64,000 nucleotides of DNA, taken from positions 252,611 through 316,610 of the forward strand of contig NZ_SMBP01000001.1 of assembly GCF_004341945.1 (NCBI RefSeq), read 5' to 3'. Shown piece by piece: positions 8,908 to 16,597 of the stretch (positions are counted from its first letter, which is position 1; the number at the start of each line of letters is the position of its first letter). The DNA comes from Longicatena caecimuris (lineage in GTDB: Bacteria > Bacillota_I > Bacilli_A > Erysipelotrichales > Erysipelotrichaceae). The position numbers were made by a program, and so were the translations under genes. The notes below the pieces were generated by a model. The model saw nothing but the letters and a program-made list of their open reading frames with translations. It was not told the DNA's origin and did no database searches.

Positions 8908-9297
8908 TTATAAGATTGCTGTACGTTCTTCATAAGAATCAGCACGCAACATTAGCAACATGCTTATCAATAACAACAAGATAGCAATTACATTAAACAA
9001 CAAAGTGCTAGTATGCAGATGTTCAACAAATTCGGCCATGATCTTCATGCATGCTCCAGCTATACCGAAGATGTGTCCGGCATGCAGTTCAAATCGTATG
9101 GATACATGTTTTTTCGCATATTGCTTGCGTTGTAGCAAATATACAGCAACAACAAGTGATATACAGACAACATCACTCAAAAGCTGATAAGATTTCCCAA
9201 ACGCGTAGCTTTGTGGGTACAAAACATACAAGAGCTGAAAGATTGTTGCTATCCAAAAGCTACACGCTATGGCAATTCCCGTTTTGCGATATTTCAT
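8908..9297 (-). CDS. Small four-helix membrane protein of unknown function
   Basis: Not recognised. The 129-residue product is mostly hydrophobic with four likely membrane segments (about 8-28, 38-56, 72-88 and 97-118) and a positively charged loop between the second and third (LLQRKQYAKKH), suggesting both termini face the same side. No catalytic motif is visible. It is the last gene of the unit started by the small gene at 11095, 20 bp after the SPFH gene, and is followed by a terminator, so it may serve with that membrane-microdomain protein; this link is from position only. Confidence 0.6.
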   Translation of the reverse strand: MKYRKTGIAIACSFWIATIFQLLYVLYPQSYAFGKSYQLLSDVVCISLVVAVYLLQRKQYAKKHVSIRFELHAGHIFGIAGACMKIMAEFVEHLHTSTLLFNVIAILLLLISMLLMLRADSYEERTAIL

Positions 9298-9317
9298 GTC
9301 CTCTTCCTCAGGACAAA

Positions 9318-10259
9318 TTAATTTTTCTTTTTCAAATCTGGCAGAAAGTCTTTTTCTGCATCGTCAATCAGAATTTCACGAGCACTCGTCAACAATGAGG
9401 CCATATTCTGTAATTCACTAGGTACAACGATCTTCGTAGCCTTGCCATCTGCCATTTTTTCATAGGTTTCCAAGCCTTTTAAGCTTAAATATTCCTTGGT
9501 TGGATTCGCTGTCTTGATCATTTCAATACCACGTGCCTGTGCCTCATAAATACGTTCCATTGCCTGTGCCTGACCTTCTGCTTCAGCAATCATCGCTTCT
9601 TTCTTAGCTGTTGCGCGTAAAATGACTGCTTCTTTTTCACCTTCAGCTGTTAAAATAGCACTTTTCTTTTCACCTTCCGCACGTAAGATGGACTCACGAC
9701 GTTCACGTTCTGCACGCATCTGTTTTTCCATCGCTTCTTGTATATCGCGCGGTGGGATGATATTTTTTACTTCCACTCGGTTGACTTTAATTCCCCAAGG
9801 ATCGGTTGCTTCATCCAAAATTGAACGCATTTTCGTATTGATGATATCACGTGATGTCAAAGTTTCATCCAATTCAAGATCACCAATGATATTACGTAAT
9901 GTTGTAGCAGTTAAATTTTCAATAGCCGTAATTGGTCCGACAACTCCATAAGTATAAAGTTTAGGATCGGTAATCTGAAAATAAACAACCGTATCAATTT
10001 GCATTGTTACATTATCCTTTGTGATAACCGGCTGTGGAGCAAAATCTTTCACAACCTCTTTTAACGTTACCTTATTAGCTACACGATCAACAAAAGGTAC
10101 TAAAAAATGTACACCGGTATTCCAAGTTGTATGATATGCACCTAAACGTTCAATTACAAAAGCCTTTGCTTGTGGAACAATACGCACCAAATAGGCAAAC
10201 AGCCCAATGACAATCAATGCCACTACTACTAAAATAATAATTGTAAAAATATTCATCAT
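9318..10259 (-). CDS. SPFH/Band 7 (stomatin/QmcA-like) membrane protein
   Basis: Membrane-anchored scaffold of the prohibitin/stomatin superfamily. It has one N-terminal membrane helix (about 4-25), the Band 7 domain (RIVPQAKAFVIERLGAYHTTWNTGVHFLVPF onward to about 190, including VEVKNIIPPRDIQEAMEKQM) and then an alanine/glutamate-rich coiled coil (ILRAEGEKKSAILTAEGEK repeats) followed by a short C-terminal region. 313 residues matches the QmcA/YbbK type rather than the larger floT. Its immediate upstream neighbour is an NfeD protein, the standard partner of SPFH proteins, with which it is thought to organise membrane domains. Confidence 0.92.
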   Translation of the reverse strand: MMNIFTIIILVVVALIVIGLFAYLVRIVPQAKAFVIERLGAYHTTWNTGVHFLVPFVDRVANKVTLKEVVKDFAPQPVITKDNVTMQIDTVVYFQITDPKLYTYGVVGPITAIENLTATTLRNIIGDLELDETLTSRDIINTKMRSILDEATDPWGIKVNRVEVKNIIPPRDIQEAMEKQMRAERERRESILRAEGEKKSAILTAEGEKEAVILRATAKKEAMIAEAEGQAQAMERIYEAQARGIEMIKTANPTKEYLSLKGLETYEKMADGKATKIVVPSELQNMASLLTSAREILIDDAEKDFLPDLKKKN

Positions 10260-10281
10260 TTACCCTTCTTTCTTTTTTATG

Positions 10282-10707
10282 TTAAACCGCTTTACGAACA
10301 AGCAGTTTAGCACCTTCGATTGCAATTACTTTCACTCTTGCAGCTTTTTCAATTGGTGTACCATCTACACTTATGGCATGCCATAAGGAGCCATTCACCT
10401 TTACTTCTCCCCATTCATCTGCCATGATCGGTTTTACCACAACACCAAATTCACCAATGCAGCGATCCGCATTTGTGGCAATTGTATTCCCACGTAAATA
10501 ACGGGATGCAATTGGTCTTACCACAAGCATACTGACAATAGAAACAATAGCAAAGCCGGCTATTTGTACCCATATAGGAAGATTTAACAGACTAAGCAAA
10601 ACAGCAATGATACCGCCAACGGCGAACCAGATAGAAACCAAGGCTGTCGGTGTGATTAATTCTACTACCAGTGCCGCAATACTGATGCCAATCCAGATTA
10701 CTACCAT
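10282..10707 (-). CDS. NfeD-like membrane protein
   Basis: Short NfeD (NfeD1b type, without the serine-protease domain). The 141-residue product has membrane segments at about 3-22, 26-46 and 48-67, followed by a soluble OB-fold domain (GEFGVVVKPIMADEWGEVKVNGSLWHA to RVKVIAIEGAKLLVRK). These OB domains are thought to contact SPFH partners, and the SPFH gene follows 22 bp downstream. The reading frame extends six codons further, but the ATG at 10707 has AGGGGTG as ribosome binding site. The upstream gene's stop codon lies 7 bp before this start. Confidence 0.88.
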   Translation of the reverse strand: MVVIWIGISIAALVVELITPTALVSIWFAVGGIIAVLLSLLNLPIWVQIAGFAIVSIVSMLVVRPIASRYLRGNTIATNADRCIGEFGVVVKPIMADEWGEVKVNGSLWHAISVDGTPIEKAARVKVIAIEGAKLLVRKAV

Positions 10708-10714
10708 GTTTTCT

Positions 10715-11095
10715 TCACCCCTCATTCTTGTTGATCAGGTCTTTTAAATCTGCTATCAACATATTTTCTTTTTCATCAAAGCGAGCATTGACTTTTAAAC
10801 CATCCATCTTCTGATGCGTCAGTAATGCGATTTCCTCCATGATTGCCTTGTTTGTGATTCGGGCATAACCTTTACCCAGTGATATTTTATGCAATTGATC
10901 CATTTCTACTAAATGCAAATCTATTTCGCGCTTACTTACCGGACGTATTCCCAATTGACTGTTTTCCGCATCAATACCAATCATGCACCATCGCACATCT
11001 TCAAAGTAACTGGCTGCGCTACTATTCAGCGTGATATTACTGGGATATAACGTCAAAATCAGCGTATATACATTACCTTTGACCCATGTAAACAT
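10715..11095 (-). CDS. Conserved-looking small cytoplasmic protein, function unknown
   Basis: Not recognised. The 126-residue product has no membrane segment or signal peptide. It begins with a beta-rich part (GNVYTLILTLYPSNITLNSSAASYFEDVRW) and continues with amphipathic helices and a charged C-terminus (FDEKENMLIADLKDLINKNEG). It leads the unit with nfeD, the SPFH gene and the small membrane protein, driven by a clear promoter at 11120-11148; start ATG at 11095 has an AAAGGTGGTG site. It is inserted, with those genes, between rnhB and dprA, which are neighbours or near-neighbours in Bacillus. Confidence 0.65.
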   Translation of the reverse strand: MFTWVKGNVYTLILTLYPSNITLNSSAASYFEDVRWCMIGIDAENSQLGIRPVSKREIDLHLVEMDQLHKISLGKGYARITNKAIMEEIALLTHQKMDGLKVNARFDEKENMLIADLKDLINKNEG

Positions 11096-11119
11096 CCTGA
11101 CACCACCTTTCTTATTTAT

Positions 11120-11148
11120 ATTATATTATTTTTCTTATTTTTTTGCAA
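11120..11148 (-). promoter_or_regulatory. Sigma-A promoter of the NfeD/SPFH unit
   Basis: Minus-strand -35 TTGCAA (11143-11148), 17-bp A-rich spacer, -10 TATAAT (11120-11125), 24 bp before the start codon of the small gene at 11095. Confidence 0.75.
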
Positions 11149-11273
11149 CCACTATTCTTACTTTTCTTATTTTTCTTATAATACAAACAATTTACTCACA
11201 GTGTTCTCAAAACTTCTCATCTCAGGTGATGTTCTAATGCAATCGTCTAATGCGATTCTATGCTAACCTTAGT

Positions 11274-11300
11274 AAAAAAGAAGCAGGCACATACTGCTTC
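11274..11300 (-). terminator. Intrinsic terminator after rnhB
   Basis: Minus-strand 7-bp perfect stem GAAGCAG/CTGCTTC (11294-11300 with 11280-11286), 7-nt loop, six T (11274-11279). It ends the lepB-rbgA-rnhB unit. The 120 bp between it and the next promoter contain only an imperfect 13-bp direct repeat (11228-11253). Confidence 0.85.
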
Positions 11301-11308
11301 CTTATCTG

Positions 11309-11932
11309 CTAAAGATCAAATACCAATTGTTGCATAGCCGCAACCGGACCATAACTTTTTCGATAGATATCGTTAATCACTCCATAAGTATGCATTGCCT
11401 CAAGATGCCCTTTCGTAGGATATCCTTTATGCTTTGCAAAACCATATTGTGGATACTGTTTATCATACGCGCACATAATACAATCCCTTGTGACTTTTGC
11501 CAAAATACTGGCAGCCGCAATACTAACACTTTTCTGATCTCCCTTTACTAAAGATATAACATCCAATGACGCATTGGGCAAGGGCATGGCATCTGTCAAA
11601 ACACCATCAGCATCATGAAAGCTGTTCGATAATTCCAGCATCGCCAACTGTGTTGCTCGATAAATATTTTGTTCATCGATTATTTGAGGAGAAACAATCT
11701 TAATATGATATTCACTAGCCAATTGAATGATTTCTTGAAACAAGGCCTTGCGTTTCTTCTCACTGAGTTTTTTTGAATCATAAATACTTTCATGCGAAAA
11801 ACCAACAGGAAAGCTGACTGCTGCTACAACCAATGGTCCAGCAATAGGACCACGTCCAGCTTCATCAATACCAATGATTTTCTTTTTACCTTCTTTCCAC
11901 CAAGCTATTTCATAAGCATTCTCACACTGCAT
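11309..11932 (-). CDS. rnhB: Ribonuclease HII
   Basis: Removes ribonucleotides misincorporated in DNA and RNA from RNA-DNA hybrids. The 207-residue protein has the catalytic GIDEAGRGPIAGP motif near residue 20, the second acidic residue in GVLTDAMPLP and the KGDQKSVSIAAASILAKVTRD region, followed by KHKGYPTKGHLEAM, all typical of RNase HII. The frame is open 39 codons further upstream inside rbgA, but the ATG at 11932 has a GGGAGG site and gives normal length; it overlaps the end of rbgA by 11 bp. The rbgA-rnhB pair is conserved in Bacillota. Confidence 0.96.
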   Translation of the reverse strand: MQCENAYEIAWWKEGKKKIIGIDEAGRGPIAGPLVVAAVSFPVGFSHESIYDSKKLSEKKRKALFQEIIQLASEYHIKIVSPQIIDEQNIYRATQLAMLELSNSFHDADGVLTDAMPLPNASLDVISLVKGDQKSVSIAAASILAKVTRDCIMCAYDKQYPQYGFAKHKGYPTKGHLEAMHTYGVINDIYRKSYGPVAAMQQLVFDL

Positions 11933-12782
11933 CTGGAACCTCCCAGCTAATTGGACCAAGCTTATCATCACGCAATTCACGCAAAAACGTTTCAATGGTG
12001 CGCTTTTCATCGATTTCATGATTACGCATGTAGCCACGCTTTTGCGCAATTCGATTTAACATTTCATAAGGGTCTGAGCACAATGCGATATCATAACGTT
12101 TCGTTAATGCTTGCGCATGATGCTGCAACAGATAGCGCATAGCCCAAGCTGCAATTTCCTCTAAAGGCAATATTTCATCTCGGATAGCACCGGTGATGGC
12201 CAACAAGATACCAACACGTTCATCTTCAAACTTCGGCCATAAAACACCTGGTGTATCTAATAATTCCAAATCTTTATTGATTTTTGACCATTGCAGCGAT
12301 TTCGTAACACCCGGGCGATCTCCGGTAACAGCAATTTTTTTCTTTGAAATCTTATTGATAAATGTAGATTTTCCTACATTGGGAACACCAACCACCATAG
12401 CACGCATCGCACGCGGTTTCATGCCTCTTCGTATCATACGCTCAATTTTCGCCTGCATCAGTGTCTGTACAGCTTTTACGATCTTTGGCGTAATATTTTC
12501 AGTTATGATATCCAAAGCTAAGACCATTGTGGACGCATTGCTCAAAGTCTGAATCCAGGCCTTTGTAATAGCCGCATCAGCCTTATCTTTTTTAGAAAGA
12601 ATGATGAGTCTTGGCTTTTGCTGAATCAATTCTTCAATCATCGGATTCTTGGAAGCATTAGGAATACGGGCATCTCTTAATTCAATAACCAAATCCACCA
12701 TCTTCATCTTATCTTGCATTTCACGTTTTGCTTTGGTCATATGACCCGGAAACCATTGTATTCTTATCTTATCATTTTCCAT
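11922..12782 (-). CDS. rbgA: Ribosome biogenesis GTPase RbgA (YlqF)
   Basis: Circularly permuted GTPase needed for late 50S subunit assembly. Motif order in the 286-residue protein confirms the permutation: IRIQWFPGHMTKAKREM at the N-terminus, G4 SKKDKAD (about 58-64), then G1 GVPNVGKST (about 128-136) and G3 DTPGVLWPK (about 174). The C-terminal ANTAR-like helical domain ends in a short tail. It overlaps rnhB downstream and the signal peptidase gene upstream (11 bp each), so the four genes are transcribed together. Confidence 0.96.
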   Translation of the reverse strand: MENDKIRIQWFPGHMTKAKREMQDKMKMVDLVIELRDARIPNASKNPMIEELIQQKPRLIILSKKDKADAAITKAWIQTLSNASTMVLALDIITENITPKIVKAVQTLMQAKIERMIRRGMKPRAMRAMVVGVPNVGKSTFINKISKKKIAVTGDRPGVTKSLQWSKINKDLELLDTPGVLWPKFEDERVGILLAITGAIRDEILPLEEIAAWAMRYLLQHHAQALTKRYDIALCSDPYEMLNRIAQKRGYMRNHEIDEKRTIETFLRELRDDKLGPISWEVPDAV

Positions 12783-13350
12783 AATTTACATACCTCGCTT
12801 GTTCAAAAGGATAATAGACAAACATGCCTTTCGCAAGTATTTGACTTCGCTTAAAAGGCCCCACACTCTCTGAGCGTGAATCCAAAGAATTAACGCGGTT
12901 ATCACCAACCAACAAATATTCATCTGCTTTTAATGTATGCTTAGGATAATCTGCTGTAAACATACCTTTTTCTTTCTCAATACGTTTTCTATACGTGTTG
13001 TCTAAAAAGGGTTCTTTAACCTCTAAATCATTGATAAACAGTTTGTTATCTTTATATTCTACGGTTTCATTGGGCAAACCGATAACACGTTTCACCCATA
13101 AATCATCATCAGATGCATGTTTTACTACAACGATATCAAAACGTTTGATATCGCTTAAATAAGATGCTGCAACATTGATAAAAACCTGTTCCCCATCCTT
13201 TAAGGTCGGATACATAGATTCCCCCACGATTGTCTTACCTCGCAACACAAAGGTAAACATCAATAAGACGATCAGCATACAGACGGCAAACATTCTCACA
13301 GTATCTATAACTTGATAAAATCTATCCCATTTTGTTTTTTTCTTTTGCAT
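12772..13350 (-). CDS. lepB: Signal peptidase I (second of a tandem pair)
   Basis: Membrane serine protease that removes Sec/Tat signal peptides. The 192-residue product has one N-terminal membrane anchor (about 17-37), the nucleophile Ser45 in GESMYPTLKDG, the general base Lys87 in WVKRVIGLPNE, and box E GDNRVNSLDSR near residue 145. One anchor and this length are typical of Gram-positive type-P enzymes (SipS). It lies 8 bp after the other signal peptidase gene (13359-13958) and overlaps rbgA. Identity between the two copies is limited, so they are not a recent duplication. Confidence 0.94.
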   Translation of the reverse strand: MQKKKTKWDRFYQVIDTVRMFAVCMLIVLLMFTFVLRGKTIVGESMYPTLKDGEQVFINVAASYLSDIKRFDIVVVKHASDDDLWVKRVIGLPNETVEYKDNKLFINDLEVKEPFLDNTYRKRIEKEKGMFTADYPKHTLKADEYLLVGDNRVNSLDSRSESVGPFKRSQILAKGMFVYYPFEQARYVNYGK

Positions 13351-13358
13351 GAACTCAC

Positions 13359-13958
13359 CTACTTTGGTATATGTATCTTATGAAAAGGGAAAATGACCAA
13401 CGCATCCTTTCCTTTGATCTGGCTGCGTTTAAAAGGTCCAAAGTCACGCGAATCACGTGAATTGATCCGATTGTCTCCCATTAGCCAATACTCATCTTCC
13501 TGTAAACACACTTCGGTAAAATCTTCCGTAAATGCATCGACAGTATCACGTATGCCATTTGCCCATTCATTATCTAAATACGGCTCATCTAATGCCTTAT
13601 CATTCACATATACTTTATCATCTTTACAAGATATGCGATCCCCCGGTAAACCAATTACGCGTTTAATGATCATGCGATGCATCTGCTTATTCTCATAAGC
13701 TATAACGATATCCCCACGCTCTATTTCTTGAAATTTTGCACTGAACGCATTGCTTAGCGCAAAGTCGCCTTCTTCAATCGTAGGAAACATGCTTTGTCCA
13801 CTGACGTGAATTGGTCTTACAGCAAAATTAATGGTTAGGTATACAAGCACGAAGCATGCCAAAAAAATCTTCAATAACGATAGAAGATTACTGCCGATAA
13901 CTCTTCCCAGAGTCTCGTCACGTTCTTGTCTGTGTTTGCTGTTCACAGATTTGTGCAT
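13359..13958 (-). CDS. lepB: Signal peptidase I (first of a tandem pair)
   Basis: 199-residue type I signal peptidase. It has a charged N-terminal cytoplasmic stretch rich in K/R (1-18), a membrane helix (about 27-47), nucleophile Ser56 in SGQSMFPTIEEGD, catalytic Lys99 in MIIKRVIGLPGD and box E GDNRINSRDSR. All catalytic elements are intact. It is first in the lepB-lepB-rbgA-rnhB unit and begins 23 bp after the rplS terminator, with GGAGGAG before the ATG. Two active copies may split the secretome or differ in regulation; only the sequence motifs are certain. Confidence 0.94.
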   Translation of the reverse strand: MHKSVNSKHRQERDETLGRVIGSNLLSLLKIFLACFVLVYLTINFAVRPIHVSGQSMFPTIEEGDFALSNAFSAKFQEIERGDIVIAYENKQMHRMIIKRVIGLPGDRISCKDDKVYVNDKALDEPYLDNEWANGIRDTVDAFTEDFTEVCLQEDEYWLMGDNRINSRDSRDFGPFKRSQIKGKDALVIFPFHKIHIPK

Positions 13959-13980
13959 TGCGACTCCTCCACAATCTATA

Positions 13981-14008
13981 AAAGAAAAAGCCGGAACATA
14001 TCCCGACT
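13981..14008 (-). terminator. Intrinsic terminator after rplS
   Basis: Minus-strand 8-bp stem (14001-14008 with 13989-13996, two G-U pairs), TATG loop, then TTTTCTTT (13981-13988). It starts 11 bp past the rplS stop codon and separates it from the signal peptidase genes; some read-through is likely, since I see no clear separate promoter in the remaining 22 bp. Confidence 0.75.
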
Positions 14009-14018
14009 TTTCTCATTC

Positions 14019-14366
14019 TTAACGAATTTCTTTAATACGAGCAGCTTTACCTGAACGTCCGCGAAGATAATATAATTTATTTCTTCTAACCTTACCGTGA
14101 CGGACAACTTCAATCTTCTCAACAATTGGAGAGTGGATTGGGAAAGTTCTTTCTACCCCAATCTGGTTAGAAATCTTACGAACTGTAAATGTTTCAGCGA
14201 TTCCTCCACCCTGACGTGCGATTACCAGACCTTCAAAAACCTGGATACGTGATTTGTCGCCTTCTTTAATCTTAACGTGTACACGAACGGTACTACCAGA
14301 TTTAAAGAAAGGGATGTCTTTCTTCAATTGAGATTTTGTTACTTCATTAACTAACTGTAAATTCAT
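14019..14366 (-). CDS. rplS: 50S ribosomal protein L19
   Basis: Large-subunit protein at the 30S-50S interface. The 115-residue product shows the whole L19 pattern: [50 protein letters not shown] and [19 protein letters not shown] C-terminus. Length is normal. Unlike Bacillus, where rplS follows trmD closely, a 260-bp gap with a promoter and a leader lies between trmD and rplS here, so it is expressed independently. Confidence 0.98.
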   Translation of the reverse strand: MNLQLVNEVTKSQLKKDIPFFKSGSTVRVHVKIKEGDKSRIQVFEGLVIARQGGGIAETFTVRKISNQIGVERTFPIHSPIVEKIEVVRHGKVRRNKLYYLRGRSGKAARIKEIR

Positions 14367-14452
14367 ACTCTCGGCGCTCCTTTTCTACAATATATTTACG
14401 TTGGGCTCATAAACAATTAAGACGTCCAGCGGAACCTCGTTTGCCAATAGGC
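14367..14452 (-). promoter_or_regulatory. Leader RNA of rplS, probable L19-type ribosomal leader
   Basis: The 85-90 nt between the predicted transcription start and the rplS start codon hold complementary blocks, including CAATAAGCCTATTGG and a GAGGTTCCGCTGGAC segment. A structured L19 leader RNA is known upstream of rplS in Bacillota, and position and size agree. I assign it by position and foldable sequence, not by covariance comparison. Confidence 0.45.
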
Positions 14453-14458
14453 TTATTG

Positions 14459-14488
14459 ATTATAGCACACTTTCGTTTCTCTTGTAAA
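14459..14488 (-). promoter_or_regulatory. Sigma-A promoter of rplS
   Basis: Minus-strand -35 TTTACA (14483-14488), 18-bp spacer, -10 TATAAT (14459-14464). It lies between trmD and rplS. The remaining part of the gap up to trmD (14489-14626) shows no gene. Confidence 0.7.
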
Positions 14489-14626
14489 TAGGAATTTGTA
14501 AAATTTTACAGTCATTCATGAAGACACTGCTCTTTGGAAAGTTCGGGTTCTTTCCCTTATAATCATACCATTTTTCATGCCCATCTGAAAAGAAATTACA
14601 TAAATTTCGCAAATTCTTTATATTTC

Positions 14627-15382
14627 TTAAGATTTATCATTTTTTGTATGCAAATCTTCCTTTGCTTCTTTTCGCACTTCTTCCATCAATTCTTGTTCTT
14701 CTTTAGTAAAAACACGTGTAGCCAGCAAATCCGGACGGCGCTCCAGCGTTTTCTTTAAAGACTGTTTTAGCCGCCAGCGTCGGATATTCGCATGATGACC
14801 ACTCAGCAATACCTCTGGCACCCGCTGCCCTTCAAATTCAATCGGACGCGTATATTGTGGATATTCTAAAAGACCATTTTCAAAAGAATCATCCGCATGA
14901 CTATCTTCTAAAATCACACCATCCAGCAAGCGAATGATGGCATCGCTCATCACCATTGCTGCAGGTTCACCACCTGTTAAGACAAAATCCCCTAAAGAAA
15001 GTTCTAAATCGACATACGAGCGAATGCGTTCATCAAAACCCTCATAATGTCCACAAAGAAAAATCAAATGATCATATGTTTTCACAAAATGATGTGCTGT
15101 TGCTTGCGTAAAAGTCTCTCCTTGCGGTGATAACATCACCACATAGGAAGATGGCGTACGAATATCCTTCAGGCAATCAACAATCGGCTGACAAGATAAA
15201 ACCATTCCCTGTCCACCACCACATGGGGTATCATCAACATGGTTATGCTTATCTTTCGTATAAGCGCGAAAATCAATCGTTTCAAAGGTAACCAATTCAC
15301 GTTCAATTGCCCGTTTAATGATAGAGGTCGTAACAAAACTGTCAAAAAATTCAGGAAACAATGTCATGACTGTAATCTTCAT
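14627..15382 (-). CDS. trmD: tRNA (guanine-N1-)-methyltransferase
   Basis: Makes m1G37 in tRNAs, preventing +1 frameshifting. The 251-residue SPOUT enzyme has the N-terminal MKITVMTLFPEFFDSF, the knot segments PCGGGQGMVL and LCGHYEGFDERI and the cofactor loop SLGDFVLTGGEPAAM, then PQYTRPIEFEGQRVPEVLLSGHH. It overlaps rimM by four bases (ATGA), forming the coupled rimM-trmD pair usual in bacteria. The C-terminus is a charged tail of about 25 residues. No sign of damage. Confidence 0.97.
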   Translation of the reverse strand: MKITVMTLFPEFFDSFVTTSIIKRAIERELVTFETIDFRAYTKDKHNHVDDTPCGGGQGMVLSCQPIVDCLKDIRTPSSYVVMLSPQGETFTQATAHHFVKTYDHLIFLCGHYEGFDERIRSYVDLELSLGDFVLTGGEPAAMVMSDAIIRLLDGVILEDSHADDSFENGLLEYPQYTRPIEFEGQRVPEVLLSGHHANIRRWRLKQSLKKTLERRPDLLATRVFTKEEQELMEEVRKEAKEDLHTKNDKS

Positions 15383-15882
15383 AATAACCCATCCATCAGC
15401 TTAATCACAATGCATTTCTCTTCACGCTTAAATTCCTGCACAAATGCTTTTACATATGGAACTAAAAATTCGCGTTCTTCATTGCGAACACGCAAGATGG
15501 CATTGGCACTAGTTTCTAACACCTCGATTACATCTCCTAAATATCTTCCCTCTTCATCCAATACTTGACAATCTTGTAATTCAAAGAAATACGCCTCATC
15601 TTCTTCTAATGCATGCAGTTGTTCCTCGCTGATAGAAAGAAGACTGCCTTTCCATGTCTCAACCTGATTGATATCATCATATCCTGCAAACTTCACAATC
15701 AACAACTGTTTCGCCCATTTTGCATACTCCACGCAGACATCAAGAAGCTGTTGCTGATATTGAATATGAATATGTTTTCCTTTCGCAAAACGGATATCGA
15801 CAAAATCCGTTGTAGGTTTCACTTTAACTTCGCCACGTAAACCATGTGTATTTACCAGTATTCCTATGTTGATTTCGTTCAT
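15379..15882 (-). CDS. rimM: 16S rRNA processing protein RimM
   Basis: 30S assembly factor that binds S19 and helps 16S rRNA 3'-domain maturation. The 167-residue product has the N-terminal RimM barrel (GILVNTHGLRGEVKVKPTTDF) and a PRC-barrel C-terminus (DEEGRYLGDVIEVLETSANAILRV...REFLVPYVKAFV). Translation signals are notable: the AGGAGG ribosome binding site begins within a few bases of the T tract of the terminator hairpin at 15894-15919, so full-length transcripts depend on read-through from khpA. Confidence 0.95.
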   Translation of the reverse strand: MNEINIGILVNTHGLRGEVKVKPTTDFVDIRFAKGKHIHIQYQQQLLDVCVEYAKWAKQLLIVKFAGYDDINQVETWKGSLLSISEEQLHALEEDEAYFFELQDCQVLDEEGRYLGDVIEVLETSANAILRVRNEEREFLVPYVKAFVQEFKREEKCIVIKLMDGLL

Positions 15883-15893
15883 ATGATCCTCCT

Positions 15894-15919
15894 GAAAAAA
15901 GGATGCTTTCCTGCATCCT
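15894..15919 (-). terminator. Intra-operon terminator/attenuator between khpA and rimM
   Basis: Minus-strand perfect 7-bp stem AGGATGC/GCATCCT (15913-15919 with 15900-15906), 6-nt loop, six T (15894-15899). The upstream arm starts inside the khpA TAG stop codon, and the rimM ribosome binding site follows the T tract directly. It should lower rimM-trmD transcripts relative to rpsP-khpA. Confidence 0.8.
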
Positions 15920-16166
15920 AATAAGATTCGAATTTAATTGTAACTCGTTTATCTTCTTTTCTTGATGCCACAGACATCATCTGACGAATTGAAGATGCCA
16001 TGCTACCGCGTCTTCCGATCAATCTGGCTACATCTTCACTGTTTGCATATACATACAATAAGATTTCATTTTCATCCAATGTATCCATTTTCTTCACAGA
16101 AACACTCGCTTTATCTTCAACCATCGGTGTTACAAGATCCAATAACACTTTTTCGTAATCAATCAT
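15918..16166 (-). CDS. khpA: KH-domain RNA-binding protein KhpA (YlqC)
   Basis: 82-residue single KH-domain protein that binds RNA together with KhpB/Jag in Gram-positive bacteria and affects cell division and envelope growth. It carries the KH GxxG loop in RLIGRRGSMASSIRQMM (about 47-63). It lies two bases after rpsP, the conserved rpsP-khpA order. Its stop codon is part of the downstream terminator stem. Nothing unusual in length. Confidence 0.94.
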   Translation of the reverse strand: MIDYEKVLLDLVTPMVEDKASVSVKKMDTLDENEILLYVYANSEDVARLIGRRGSMASSIRQMMSVASRKEDKRVTIKFESY

Positions 16167-16168
16167 AC

Positions 16169-16438
16169 TTACTTAGCGTTTTTTTCTTCGTGCAGACGTT
16201 TCATGATGCCCTGTTTAGACAGAATGTTACGTACTGTATCAGAAGGCTGTGCTCCATCTTTCAGCCATTTTACAGCTAATTCTTCATTTACTGTGATAGA
16301 TGCTGGATTGGTTGTTGGATTGTAAGTACCGATTGTTTCAATGATACGTCCATCTCTAGGTGAACGAGAGTCAGCAGCTACTATTCTGTAGAAAGGTTTT
16401 CTTTTAGAACCCATTCTTTTTAATCTTAATTTTACCAT
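16169..16438 (-). CDS. rpsP: 30S ribosomal protein S16
   Basis: Small-subunit assembly protein of 89 residues. The N-terminus ([30 protein letters not shown]) and [10 protein letters not shown] segment are invariant features of S16. It is the first gene of rpsP-khpA-(rimM-trmD) with a near-consensus promoter at 16473-16500 and an AGGAGG ribosome binding site; short leader, no regulatory fold evident. Confidence 0.98.
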   Translation of the reverse strand: MVKLRLKRMGSKRKPFYRIVAADSRSPRDGRIIETIGTYNPTTNPASITVNEELAVKWLKDGAQPSDTVRNILSKQGIMKRLHEEKNAK

Positions 16439-16472
16439 GTATTTTTCCTCCTATATTGCGTTATGCTTGTTT

Positions 16473-16500
16473 ATTATACCATATTTTTATAAGGTGTCAA
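16473..16500 (-). promoter_or_regulatory. Strong sigma-A promoter of rpsP
   Basis: Perfect hexamers on the minus strand: -35 TTGACA (16495-16500), 16-bp spacer, -10 TATAAT (16473-16478), with TGG just before the -10. It lies 35 bp upstream of the rpsP start codon. Confidence 0.85.
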
Positions 16501-16597
16501 GTATTTTTCCTTTACACCTTTTATTTTTTATACATGTTTCATTCGTTCAACAATAAAATATTGCTTTTAGCCAAAAAGCTATCTCTCGGATTGGCAT

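Noticed and set aside
11228..11253. Imperfect 13-bp direct repeat TCTAATGCAATCG / TCTAATGCGATTC
   Set aside because: Two short copies only, between the rnhB terminator and a promoter; too weak to call a regulatory site or array.
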